Shown here piece by piece: positions 11,978-21,720 of a stretch of DNA of 64,000 nt. The DNA is taken from contig CM060200.1 in assembly GCA_030562195.1 (NCBI GenBank), positions 31,411,023 through 31,475,022 of the forward strand, given 5' to 3'. Below the pieces are notes generated by a model. It was not told the origin of the DNA, searched no databases, and was given only the letters and a program-made list of their open reading frames with translations. Each line of letters opens with the position of its first letter. The stretch's first letter is position 1. The translations under genes were made by a program, and so were the position numbers. Source of the stretch: Nipponacmea schrenckii. Taxonomy: Eukaryota > Mollusca > Gastropoda > Lottiidae.

Positions 11978-13809
11978 TTAAAACCTCAATTTATGAGCAA
12001 TTCCTCTCAAATATTCTTCAGTATTACGATTATTATAGTCCGCAACAATCCTTTCCAGTCTCTGAGTAATAACTTTGTACATGCTTTTTTGAGGCCTTGG
12101 TTGGTTGCCTGCTATTAAATTTTCAATTTCTCATCTCTTTTCGATTGAATTTTCATAAAGCCTTTAATAAGCTTCCATATAGTTGGGTGAGCCTTTCATA
12201 GAAGAACATTCATACTGCCACGAAAGGCTTCTACAGCATTGTTTGTTCTGGCCATGTTGTTTGTAACACGCTTATGTTGATTCCATGTATCAATACTAAA
12301 GAAAGGGTTTCTTCGTCCATTACCTCTTCTGTTCGGTCGACCTTTCCAAGTATCCTCAAAATAGTCGACTACTGGCTGAAGTTCAGGTGGCAGTATCCTA
12401 GCATGATCATCGGTTAATCCTTCAAATTTCATTATAACGTCAGCTGGGGGAACGAAAGCTAGTGCAGGTAAATACCTCGCCTTTAAAGCAAAATCTGCGT
12501 CTGTTGATCTCGGAGACAGTCCAACATTCTAGATTTTTCTATAAATAGCCTGACAAAAATGAAAAAAAAACATACCAAACCAAACCAACAACCACCAACA
12601 ACAACCACCATGATCATAACGAGTTTTGGAAGAATGTAGAAGACTGAATCACTCACGCCACACCATCCAGGGCCGAGTTTCACCGCCATGACATTCGTTC
12701 CGACCAGATCGTACGATTTCTCAAACCACCACCAAACCAACAGTTTTCTAAATCATCCAATTGATTCTAAATCCACTACCAACGACCACCAAAGTGCAAC
12801 TACCTAGTTTGCGATATCAGCAATTGCTGGAAGCGAACCTTAACTCGCCATTTACCTACCTACCTACCCGAAAAAAACATCCCGTATGTTGAGCTTGGGG
12901 AAAATGTGCATTGAAAGCTTGGATTGCTCCATTTTCGAAATCAGTAAGGATTGAAGTCGGATTTAATCTGGGGTTTATGTTGGTAAGCGCTTGAATCATT
13001 CGATCGTATGTTTGACGCTGTTTGTTGGGTAGGAGGGCATACACTGCAGGCTGAACACTATTGAACCTGTTTCCATAGATAGTATATACCTGTTCAAATA
13101 ATGGCGGAGCAATTCTAAAAGTTCCATCAGCCTGCCATTCATTAGACATCTCCAGGAACTGTAAATTTCTGTTTGTTCCAAACAAATCAATCCTCTCCTG
13201 TCCTGGTCCACTGTCATGGAGCAGAAAGTTTTGCATGTTACCGGGTGCTGATTCATATTCTGTGTAATTATCAGGTATAGCTATGTCTAACAAAGTGTTT
13301 GGATTTGCAGGAGCGGCTTCAATGGCAACGCGTTTTCGTTGAATTGTTCGTCTAATGTTTACATCATTTAATTCTCCCAATGTTGCTTCCGATGCCTCTG
13401 CTTTAGTGAAAAGAATAATATTACCAGTTCCTTCTTGCGTTGTAGCAGCTCTCTGTTTGGCTCGATTCACAACTTCTTGTCGCTCAACATTCGACTTCTC
13501 TGCCACGTGGGTGTGATCACCGAATCTGTAGACAATCCTTTCGTTTATGGTGTGAACTCGAGCATTACACGATTTTTCAGCAGTTTTATATTTCTCACAT
13601 ACCCAAATTAAGTTTTCCCCTGAGCCTCTTTTGTTTAGAACGTAAATGAAATTATTATCATCAACAAGTTTACGCTTTCCCTTCTCAGATGTTAGAAATT
13701 GTACCTCCATTTTCCTCTTCGCTGCGGAAAGTTTATGAGTTGCCTCCCTGTACATCAGTTTACTTATCAAGGCATGTTTTTCCAGCACATCGATCGTGTC
13801 TATCGTCAC
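11978..13809 (-). pseudogene. FLYWCH-MULE transposase, intron-containing, decayed
   Basis: The 5' part (13809 to about 12867) encodes about 315 residues. A FLYWCH zinc finger spans roughly residues 37-101: FLTSEKGKRKLV, LIWVCEKY, SCNARVHT and a terminal HTH, giving the C-C-H-H ligands. The MULE DDE core then begins with WQADGTFRIAPPLFEQVYTI (first Asp), VYALLPNK and SILTDFENGAIQAF (second Asp), and ends at GCFFR. A GTAGGT donor follows, and an acceptor near 12536 resumes with STDADFALKARYLPALAFVP, VVDYFEDTWKGRP, FSIDTWNQHKR and RTNNAVEAF (third acidic residue, Glu). A TGA interrupts near 12194 and a frame change near 12130. The tail LERIVADYNNRNTEEYLRGI ends with TAA at 11978-11980, and an AATAAA lies on the - strand near 11935. 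The intron could instead be an insertion. The breaks make it non-autonomous now. Confidence 0.8.
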
Positions 13810-13811
13810 TT

Positions 13812-14394
13812 AATAGTTTTTTGAACAAAAAATATATATCCAAACCTAACTTAATATTTTGTTATGTTAAATTGTCAAATTTTGACCAAAAAACTACTTA
13901 AAGTACAGTCCCACAAAGACTGACACTTTTAAATTTCATAATTGATAATCCAGAAAATTATGAAAGAAATGTTGAATTTCAATCCATATTATGCACTTAT
14001 AGCTGAGAAATTTTGTTTCAAATTAACCATCTCAGTTGAGAAAGGCAGAGTTCATTTTAAATTTATACAAACGGAAATTCGAAGCTGCTCATTATGATAG
14101 ATTTATCTTCTCGGGATGAATAATTTCCATAAAGATTACACACTCTTGAAATATTTTAACACATAAAAATGTTTTTTACAGTTTACAACAAGAAAACTTA
14201 GTGGGAATATTCTGACAAGGCAAAAGAAATCTATTAATTTGTGACCGTTTACTACTTATTGCCATCTGAATACAATGTATTGTCATGCCATGACAAATTT
14301 TGACGTGGGCTGTTGACTACCAGTATATGAACTCTTTTTTTCTCGACTCAAGATATATATATCTTTCTTATATATGAACAACAAATACCGGGAA
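13812..14394. other. 5' non-coding part of the MULE
   Basis: AT-rich sequence between the transposase start codon and the right terminal array. It presumably holds the transposase promoter on the - strand, but I see no convincing core promoter and no other gene. Confidence 0.4.
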
Positions 14395-14656
14395 CTGTTG
14401 TGAAACCAATTGCTTAGGGACCAATTGCTTAGGGACCAATTGTTGTTGGGACCAATTGTCACGGGGACGAATTGTTACGGGACCAATTGTATTGGGGCTA
14501 ACTGTCGCCGGGACCAATTGTCGTGGGTACCAATTGCCTTGGGACCAAATGACTTGGTGCCAATAGTCGTCGGGACCAATTGTCACCGGGGTCAATTGTC
14601 TGGGGACTAAATTGACCGGGATCAATTGTCGTGGGACCAATTGTCGTACAGCCAAA
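14395..14656. repeat. Right tandem-repeat end of the MULE
   Basis: About twelve variants of GGGACCAATTGTCG in direct orientation, 16-20 bp each. The inner half (14400-14510) contains variants not seen at the left end (GCTTAGGGACCAATT twice, GTTACGGGACCAATT). The outer half matches the left end block for block, in inverted orientation relative to the outer left arm and direct orientation relative to the inner left arm. Confidence 0.8.
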
Positions 14657-14662
14657 TGGTAG

Positions 14663-14966
14663 TTAGACAGTTTTATATGGTAATAATACTTCTTTACCTG
14701 AATTGAATAGTTTTGGTGCAACGAACATTGATCGAAATTCCCCAAGATAGACACAATGCATTGATTCTTCGTAAATTCCGTGAAGGGTCAAAAGTGCTTT
14801 CAGACATGCTGCCCAAAATGCAGAGTCTGTAATACAAGATAGGTTGAGCACAAGGCGAAACTGTAGCAAAAGCTCTGGTATAATAGAAAATGCATCCGAC
14901 TGAGCTATACCTAATTCAGGTTTATCCGACCTAAATTCCTATTATGACAAACAGGTTCTAGTAGGC
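14663..14966 (-). pseudogene. Tyrosine recombinase fragment of YR retroelement
   Basis: On the - strand one frame reads ELGIAQSDAFSIIPELLLQF and ITDSAFWAACLKALLTLHGI; after a frame change it continues with STFDPSRNLRRINALC and SINVRCTKTIQFR. I recognise this as the central part of the tyrosine recombinase encoded by DIRS/Ngaro-type retroelements (the FWAACL..FFTF / FDP..LRR / VRWSKTIQF series). The catalytic Arg-His-Arg-Tyr residues further downstream are cut off by the right end of the MULE at 14656. The upstream side is cut by the 41-bp-repeat element at 14969. It is the same kind of element as the RT fragment at 10611-11626, but on the other strand. Confidence 0.6.
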
Positions 14967-14984
14967 AATGTTCCGTCCCGATTT

Positions 14985-15485
14985 GTCATTTCGTCCCAAT
15001 GTGTCATTTTCCTGGGTCTTCCCGATTTGTCACTAAATTTCGTCCCATTGTGTCGCAAAATTGCAATTTGATACTAGAAATCGTCCCGATTTGTCGTAAA
15101 ATTTCAATATGTCACTAAATATCGTCCCATTGTGTCGCAAATTTCCAATTTGTCAGTAGAATTCGTCCCGATTTGTCGCAAAATTTTAAATTGTGAATAA
15201 AGATCGTCCATTGTGTCGCAAAATTGCAATTTGTCACTAGAAATCGTCCCGATTTGTCGCAAAATTTCAATATGTCACTAAATATCGTCCCATTGTGTCG
15301 CAAAATTGCAATTTGTCACTAGAATTTGTCCCAATTTGTCGCAAAATTTTAATTTGTCACTAGAATTCGTCCCAATTTGTCGCAAAAATTCAACTTGTCA
15401 CTACAAATCGTCCCAATATGTCGCAAAAATTCAATTTGTCACTTAAAATTATCCAAATCTGTCACTGGAGATCGTCCCAGTTTGT
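14985..15485 (+). repeat. 41-bp tandem array, left arm
   Basis: About twelve units of the form CGTCCCGATTTGTCGCAAAA followed by TTTCAATTTGTCACTAGAAAT, 41 bp, with variants CCCATTGTGTCGC and CACTAAATAT. The outermost units are divergent (TCATTTCGTCCCAATGTG). The array ends near 15485. Confidence 0.9.
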
Positions 15486-15900
15486 CCTAAAATCCAGCCG
15501 AATCGAAGAAAACCGACCTGGAAAGCATTTTATAAAATAAATTTTTAATAAATTACAATATTTGCCTTGGGAAATGTTGCATGAAATGAAAAAGTGTTCA
15601 ATGGTTTCAAAAGTTGCTCTAAATAGAACACATGGTTGTTTCACTGAAATTGTATTTGAATACATGTAATTAAAAGCCCCCCCCCCCTTTGTTTATTCAA
15701 GAAAATGTTTTGATAATCTAAATCGGTGTGTTCATCAAAACATTTTTTTTACAACTTCATACCAGTTTTTGAGCACTTCGCAATTTAAAGGGGATATGTC
15801 ATAGTTACAGAATGGCAATTGAATTCCACCATAATCTACTAATATATGATTGTAGGTGATCAACCAGCCTTATCCAAAAAATGCAACTGTTTCTTGCAAA
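15470..15900 (-). pseudogene. Possible LINE 3' ORF remnant
   Basis: A short - strand frame (15462-15665) contains CVLFRATFETIEHFFISCN, which resembles the C-terminal cysteine motif (ETxEHLFxxC) found after the reverse transcriptase of many LINEs. Adjacent - strand frames up to about 15900 give similar but broken text. No RT core is present. This is weak, motif-level evidence only. Confidence 0.3.
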
Positions 15901-16134
15901 TTCATATAAATCTAACATTATTATCCTTCCTTGAAATCCCGATAAACAAACCCCTTTTTTAATTAATCTTCACCATTTTACAAAAGTTAACATTTGCTTT
16001 ATGACCTAGGCCATCCGTAAGAAAAATAATTTTTCTTTCACAATTTTAATACCCCTTTTCATTTTCTGCTGAACATTGCAGATGGAGGTTTCTTCGATTT
16101 TGTTAACTAATTTTATAATTCTTTGAGGAATAAG

Positions 16135-16600
16135 GGTTGATAGTATTAAATATAATAGTAATAACAATGCTTAAATGTCTGAATGTATATTATATTTTAT
16201 TAGAATAAGAGGTAAAGTATAGTTCGATATAATGGGAGGTATATTATATTTTATTAGAATGAGAGGTCTGGTATAGTTCGATATAATGGGAGGTATATTA
16301 TATTTTATTAGAATGAGTGGTATATTATAGTTGAATATAATAGGAGGTATATTATATTTTATTAGAATGAGAGGTATGGTATAGTTCGATATAATGGGAG
16401 GTATATTATATTTTATAAGAATGAGAGGTATGGTATAGTTCGATATAATAGGAGGTATATTATATTTTATTAGAATGAGAAGTATAGTATAGTTCGATAT
16501 AATGGGAGGTATATTATATTTTATTAGAATGAGGGGTATATTATAGTTCGTTATAATGGGAGGTATATTATATTTTATTAGAATGAGAGGTATATTATGT
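16135..16600 (+). repeat. 54-bp AT-rich satellite, block 1
   Basis: Tandem units of two related halves: GGGAGGTATATTATATTTTA followed by TTAGAATGAG, then AGGTATATTATAGTTCGATATAAT, 54 bp in total. Both halves begin with an AGGTATATTATA-type core, so the unit looks like an ancient duplication of a shorter one. The array stops where a unit is cut at about 16600. Confidence 0.9.
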
Positions 16601-17504
16601 ATAGGTTAATGGTCGAAAGTATGTCAATAAGTCTAATAATGACCGTTGACGAGGACCGAAGGTCCGAGTTATACAGTCATTATTAGACGCATTGACAAAC
16701 TTGAGATCCATTAACCAACTTAAAATACAGATTAACAAAAAAACAGCTCACTATAAACTCGCTAGAGTTTTATTTACAAACAAACCTGAAATCAAAACTT
16801 TTAAGCCCTTTAGTTCAAGAATCATCCATATTCAGACTATGTGTCAATAACAATGAACCAACCAATATGGCAGCACCTGGTGTTTCGAAAAAAGTTTCAT
16901 TGTTTGATTCTTTAATACTTATATAAATCAAAAGTAAAGATGTTCTAATTAATGGGAAAACTTTGTCAGTTTGTCTAATAATTCCCGAATTAACTCATAA
17001 TCGGCCTAATTACGTAGGAAATACCTAGCTAACATCTACCAGAACTATCCATAAAACACAGATGGACCTTCCTGTGTCCACATAACGTTAAATAAATTAT
17101 GAATGCACGAAATAACAATGAAAAAAAAGCCTAATTTATCAATTGGTAAGCTTATTTGACAAAATTTGAAATACAACTTTAATCGATGCTCACAGATTTC
17201 GCCCTAATGAATAATAAATTATCTTTTTCATTTGAAAGTAAGGATTTGAAGGTAAACTTTAAGTTTTAATTGGACGTAACATTGAACACTATACATTTTG
17301 AAACCTGGATTAATTCTCTGAATAAAGTATGAGTGAATTTAATGTGAGTAGTTGTCAGACTAATCCCCATTCGTTATGGGCAAGTGGCTGATATTTAGAG
17401 TCCGTTATTGACTTTAATATTGGACTCTTGGCCACTTGCCAGTACCAATATGTTTGATATTGGTACGCAAAACACAAAGGGTGACATCACATCTGTATTT
17501 TAAA
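16601..17504. other. Hairpin-flanked insert inside the satellite
   Basis: About 900 bp of non-satellite sequence splits the 54-bp array. Its left end is a large imperfect hairpin: GGTTAATGG (16604) pairs with CCATTAACC (16708), TGTCAAT (16622) with ATTGACA (16691), and GTCTAATAATGAC (16631) perfectly with GTCATTATTAGAC (16676), around a smaller palindrome GGACCGAAGGTCC (16652). The right end holds GGCAAGTGGC (17379) pairing with GCCACTTGCC (17431), AGAGTCC with GGACTCT inside it, and GTACCAATAT (17442) pairing with ATATTGGTAC (17457). No coding capacity was seen. Confidence 0.7.
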
Positions 17505-18730
17505 GTTGAATATAATAGGAGGTATATTATATTTTATTAGAATGAGAGGCATATTATAGTTCGATATAATGGATGTATATTATATTTTATTAGAATGAGA
17601 GATATATTGTAGTTTGATATAATGGGAGGTATATTATATTTTATTAGAATGAGAGGTATATTATAGTTCGATATAATGGGAGGTATATTATATTTTATTA
17701 GAATGAGAGGTATATTATAGTTCGATATAATGGGAGGTATATAATATTTTATTAGAATGAGAGGTATGGTATAGTTCAATAAAATGAGAGGTATATTATA
17801 TTTTATTAGAATGAGAGGTATATTATAGTTCGATATAATGGGAGGTATATTATATTTTATTAGAATGAGAGGTATATTATATTTTGTTAGAATGAGAGGT
17901 ATATTATAGTTCGATATAATGAGAGGTATATTATATTTTATTAGAATGGGAGGTATATTATATTTTATTAGAATAATACAGTAGGATATAATGGGAGGTA
18001 TATTATATTTTATTAGAATAAGAGGTATATTATAGTTCGATATAATGGGAGGTATATTATATTTTATTAGAATAAGAGGTATATTATAGTTCGATATAAT
18101 GGGAGGTATATTATATTTTAGTAGAATAAGAGGTAAAGTATAGTTCGATATAATGGGAGGTATATTATATTTTATTAGAATGACAGGTAAAGTATAGTTC
18201 GATATAATGGGAGGTATTTTATATTTTATTAGAATGAGAGGTATATTATAGTTCGATATAATGGGAGGTATATTATATTTTATTAGAATAAGAGGTAAAG
18301 TATAGTTCGATATAATGGGAGGTATATTATATTTTATTAGAATGAGAGGTATATTATAGTTCGATATAATGGGAGGTATATTATATTTTATTAGAATGAG
18401 AGGTATATTATAGTTCGATATAATGGGAGGTATATTATATTTTATTAGAATGAGAGGTATATTATAGTTGAATATAATAGGAGGTATATTATATTTTATT
18501 AGAATGAGAGGTATATTATAGTTCGATATAATGGGAGGTATATTATATTTTATTAGAATAAGAGGTAAAGTATAGTTCGATATAATGGGAGGTATATTAT
18601 ATTTTATTAGAATGAGAGGTATATTATAGTTCGATATAATGGGAGGTATATTATATTTTATTAGAATGAGAGGTATGTTATAGTTTGATATAATGGAGGT
18701 ATATTATATTTTATTAGAATGAGAGGTATG
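17505..18730 (+). repeat. 54-bp AT-rich satellite, block 2
   Basis: Continuation of the 54-bp array after the insert, roughly 22 units, with recurrent variants (AGAGGTAAAGTATAGTTCG, GTTGAATATAATAGGAGG) that appear at more or less regular intervals and so mark local higher-order units. The - strand open frame over 17537-17779 is just this repeat translated (NYNIPLILIKYNIPPIIS). Confidence 0.9.
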
Positions 18731-19384
18731 AGGTTCCTCAAAACTCAAAATTACATTGATCAATAAAGGCTTGTTGAGATATCGCTTTCAAATTTAATAG
18801 AGTATAGTATGCTAGGGAAATGAATCAAGCCCATGTATTAGAAGTGGCTTTATTATGGTACCAGTAACTCCGTAAAATGATGCTAAAGCTGTAATATGAC
18901 CGATAGTCCGATACATCCTGATTCATATCCCCCCCCCCCTCTACCAAATATTTTTTGGGATCTAACTCAGTCTCCGAATTGCAAGGGCTCGTAAGGACTC
19001 GTGGTCCAAAACTTCTTGTAATACAGAAAAACAAAATCATTTTTGCATCAATATTTAATTTCAATATACCCATTAGATATATCTAACTCCTTTGTAATCA
19101 GGGCCCGTAATCATAAGTCTTCTTAAACTTAAAATTCCCTTAGTCATCACTTAAGTTATGAATACAGGCCCAGATTAATACCCATATAGTACCCTCTCCT
19201 ACCAACACAACACTCCCTCTTAAAAATGGCAATTCGTTTTTCGAAAATAAACTAGTTGAATTGCTATTTTCGAATTTCCTTCTTTGCCCCTTAATCGGAA
19301 AAAATGGTCCCACGACTAATCATGCCCTTTGTTCTGATTCAAAAGTGCCAGATTGACCTAAAATTTAGCGATACAATGGAATAA
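18731..19384. other. Unique interior of the foldback-type element
   Basis: No gene, satellite unit or RNA feature recognised. It contains a short run of C residues near 18931. It separates the AT-rich satellite from the right 41-bp array. Confidence 0.4.
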
Positions 19385-20152
19385 TTTCCAGTCATAGATT
19401 GAAAATTTGCGACAAATTGGGACGATTTCCACTGACAAATTGAAATTTTTCGACATATTGGGACGATTTCTAGTGACAAATTTAAATTTTGTGTCCAATT
19501 GGGACGATATTTAGTGACATTTTCAAATTTTTAGACAAATCGGGACGATTTCCAGTGACAAATTGAAATTTTGCGACAAATCGGGACGATTTCTAGTGAC
19601 AAATTGAAATTTTGCGACAAATCGGGACAATTTCTAGTGACAAATTGAAATTTTGCGACAAAACATGACGATTTCTAGTGACAAATTGAAATTCTGCGAC
19701 ACAATGGGACTATATTTAGTGACAAATTGGAAATTATGCGACAAATCGGGACGATTTCTAGTGACAAATTGAAATTTTGCGACAAATCGGGACGATTTCT
19801 AGTGACAAATTGAATTTCTGCGACAAATCGGGACGATTTCTAGTGACAAATTGAATTTCTGCGACAAATCGAGACGATTTTTAGTGACATATTGAAATTT
19901 TGCGACAAATCGGGACGATTTTTAGTGACAAATTGAAATTTTGCGACAAATTGGGACGAATTCTGGTGACAAATTGAAATTTAGCGACAAAATGGGACGA
20001 TATCTAGTGACAAATTGAAATTTTTCGACAAATCGGGACGATTATTAGTGACATATTGAAATTTTGCGAAAGATCTGGACGATTTTTAGTGACAAATTGA
20101 AATTTTGTGACACAATGGGACGATATCTTGTGATAAATCGGGACAACTCAGA
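19385..20152 (-). repeat. 41-bp tandem array, right arm
   Basis: About eighteen units of the reverse complement of the left-arm unit: CGGGACGATTTCTAGTGACA followed by AATTGAAATTTTGCGACAAAT. The right arm is about 270 bp longer than the left, so the two arrays have expanded unequally since the element formed. Confidence 0.9.
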
Positions 20153-20204
20153 AAAATGACACATTGGGACGAAATGACAAATCGGGACGGAACAGGCCCT
20201 CGGT

Positions 20205-20857
20205 TTTATGTAACAGAGATACAATATATACATGTACATATATTGCTTAATAGTAGCAAATTTAAACAATTTAAATTGAAAAAGAAATGCAATATACATT
20301 TGGAGACATTCGGGAATTGTTGGTATTCATGGTATTGTTAATTCCTGGGATGGAACATGAACAGATATATTATGTAGATAGCCAAAATAAGTGTCGCATA
20401 AGCCACACGATAGTGTTAGATGGTGATGAGAACATAGTCTCCTAAAAGCACTGGCCTAGGTCACAAAGTAAAGATTTATGATAAAGCAAGGTGCAAGTTA
20501 AAGGTTAGGATAATTAGATGCGTTAATTATGGATGTCTCTGAAATATAGTCTTATTCCTAGAGGATCCTTTATTAATCACCGATTAAGCCACACTATTAT
20601 CTGTTTGAAAAATTAATTTTTTTATTTTGCAAGACATGACACCCTGTCACTAAAGCTAAGAAAATGGCAGCAACCTCCTTCTCATTAATATGTTCATTGG
20701 CCAGAAAAGGAAGGTCTAGATTCCAATTTGAATAAAATAGTCTCCTTTAAAATAGCCACCTGTCTGCACCGTGTAATGATGCATTAGTCTGGATGGAATT
20801 TACTGGTTTGTTGTCCAAAATCACAATACTACCATTAAAATATTCTAAAAATTGTTG
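20205..20857 (-). pseudogene. RNase H domain of YR retroelement, frameshifted
   Basis: Reading the - strand from 20857: QQFLEYFNG, ILDNKPVNSIQTNASLHGAD, YSNWNLDLPFLANEHINEKE, VAAIFLALVTGCHVLQNKKI, then after a frame change TDNSVA and SVINKGSSRNK, and further LMRHLFWLST and IPGINNTMN. This is the RNase H of DIRS/Ngaro-type elements followed by the HIPG-type tail. The first catalytic Asp (TDAS in active relatives) is Asn here (QTNAS), and there are stops at several points. Downstream it is cut by the right end of the 41-bp-repeat element. The first codons continue the sense of the + strand RT fragment that ends with NADFCQDMNWQ at 11626. Confidence 0.65.
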
Positions 20858-21720
20858 CAAAAAAAAAAAAAAAAAAAAATTTCTAAATGGATTTTGAAGA
20901 AACTTGGTGTGAATCACCCAAGGATGAACCCTTTCAAAATCAGACCAATCGAAAAATATTTAAATGAGTTCTTACCCTTGTTCTTAAAAACGCGTCTTGA
21001 ATTCTTTGTGGACGCGATAGGGAGCTCGTTTCTAGATGGATTTTGATTAAATTTGGTGTCAGTGTTTGTAATCACTCAAGGATACACCTTATTTAAAATC
21101 AAACTAATCAAAATTCATTTACTATGAGTTATTGCCCTTGTTCTTGAATTCTTTGTGGACACGATAGAGAGCTGGTTTCTTGACAGATTTTGAATAAACT
21201 TGGAGTGAGTATTTGTTATAGCCCAAGGATGAACCTTATTTAAAATCCGACCAATCAAAAAATATTTAAGATGAGTTATTGCCCTTGTTCTTTAAAACGC
21301 GTCTGCCTTTGTTCTTGAATTTTTTGCGGACACGATAGAGAACTGGTTTCTGGATGGATTTTGATGTAATATGGTGTGGGTGTTTGTAATCACTCAGGGA
21401 TAAACCATATCGAAACTAATCGAAAATTATTTACTATGAGTTTTTGACCTTGTTCTTCAATTCTTTGAGGACACGAAAGAGAGCTGGTTTCCTGATGGAT
21501 TTCGACGAAACTTGGTTTGCGCTTTTGTAATCACCCAAGGATGTACCCTATTCAAAATCAGACTAGACTAATCGAAAAAATATAACTATGAGTTATTGTC
21601 CTTAATCTTTAATTCTTTGTGGACACCATAGAGAGCTGGTTATCCTGATGGATTTGGATGAAATTTATTGTGAGTGTTTCTAATCACCAAAGGATGAACT
21701 TTAATTAAACTTCAATAAAA
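20858..21720. repeat. Dispersed repeat, six degenerate tandem units, copy 2
   Basis: Starts with a run of about twenty A. Units of 140-167 bp begin near 20882, 21035, 21187, 21350, 21498 and 21648, each with a TGGATTTTGATGAAACTTGG-like block, TTTGTAATCACCCAAGGATG, a block close to ATTCAAAATCAGACTAATC, GAGTTATTGCCCTTGTTCTT, and TCTTTGTGGACACGATAGAG. The family is that of 5925-6490 and 55010-56350. No open frame is shared between units. Confidence 0.75.

Larger units (their letters stand above)
11627..14656 (-). mobile_element. MULE transposon with tandem-repeat inverted ends
   Basis: A Mutator-like element of about 3.0 kb. The transposase lies on the - strand (11978-13809). Both ends carry arrays of a motif close to GGGACCAATTGTCG. 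The outermost left block (about 11655-11740) is the reverse complement of the right block (about 14560-14656) over some 85 bp, including the marker GACGACTATTGGCACC on one side and GGTGCCAATAGTCGTC on the other. The termini look like GGGTATCGCGACA on the left and TGTCGTACAGCC on the right. I found no 9-bp target duplication; the left flank is + strand RT and the right flank is - strand recombinase, so the flanks are not the two halves of one site. Boundaries are approximate to about 15 bp. Confidence 0.7.
14969..20194. mobile_element. 5.2-kb foldback-type element with 41-bp-repeat arms
   Basis: The two ends are identical inverted repeats over 42 bp: 14969-15010 starts TGTTCCGTCCCGATTTGTC and its reverse complement ends at 20194. 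Inside each end lies an array of a 41-bp unit, in opposite orientation on the two sides. The interior holds a faint LINE-like fragment, an AT-rich 54-bp satellite and a hairpin-rich insert, but no transposase. The outer flanks are the recombinase and RNase H parts of one - strand YR retroelement, which supports insertion of a discrete unit. No clear target duplication was found. The architecture resembles the neighbouring MULE and classic foldback elements, so it may be a non-autonomous MULE relative; that is inference. Confidence 0.65.

Noticed and set aside
14969..15485. 41-bp and similar arrays as a possible CRISPR
   Set aside because: Units are contiguous tandem repeats with no unique spacers, in a eukaryotic transposon context.
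17537..17779. 80-codon - strand frame with repeating IPLILIKYNIPPIISNYN
   Set aside because: It is the 54-bp (18-codon) satellite unit read in frame; nothing suggests translation.
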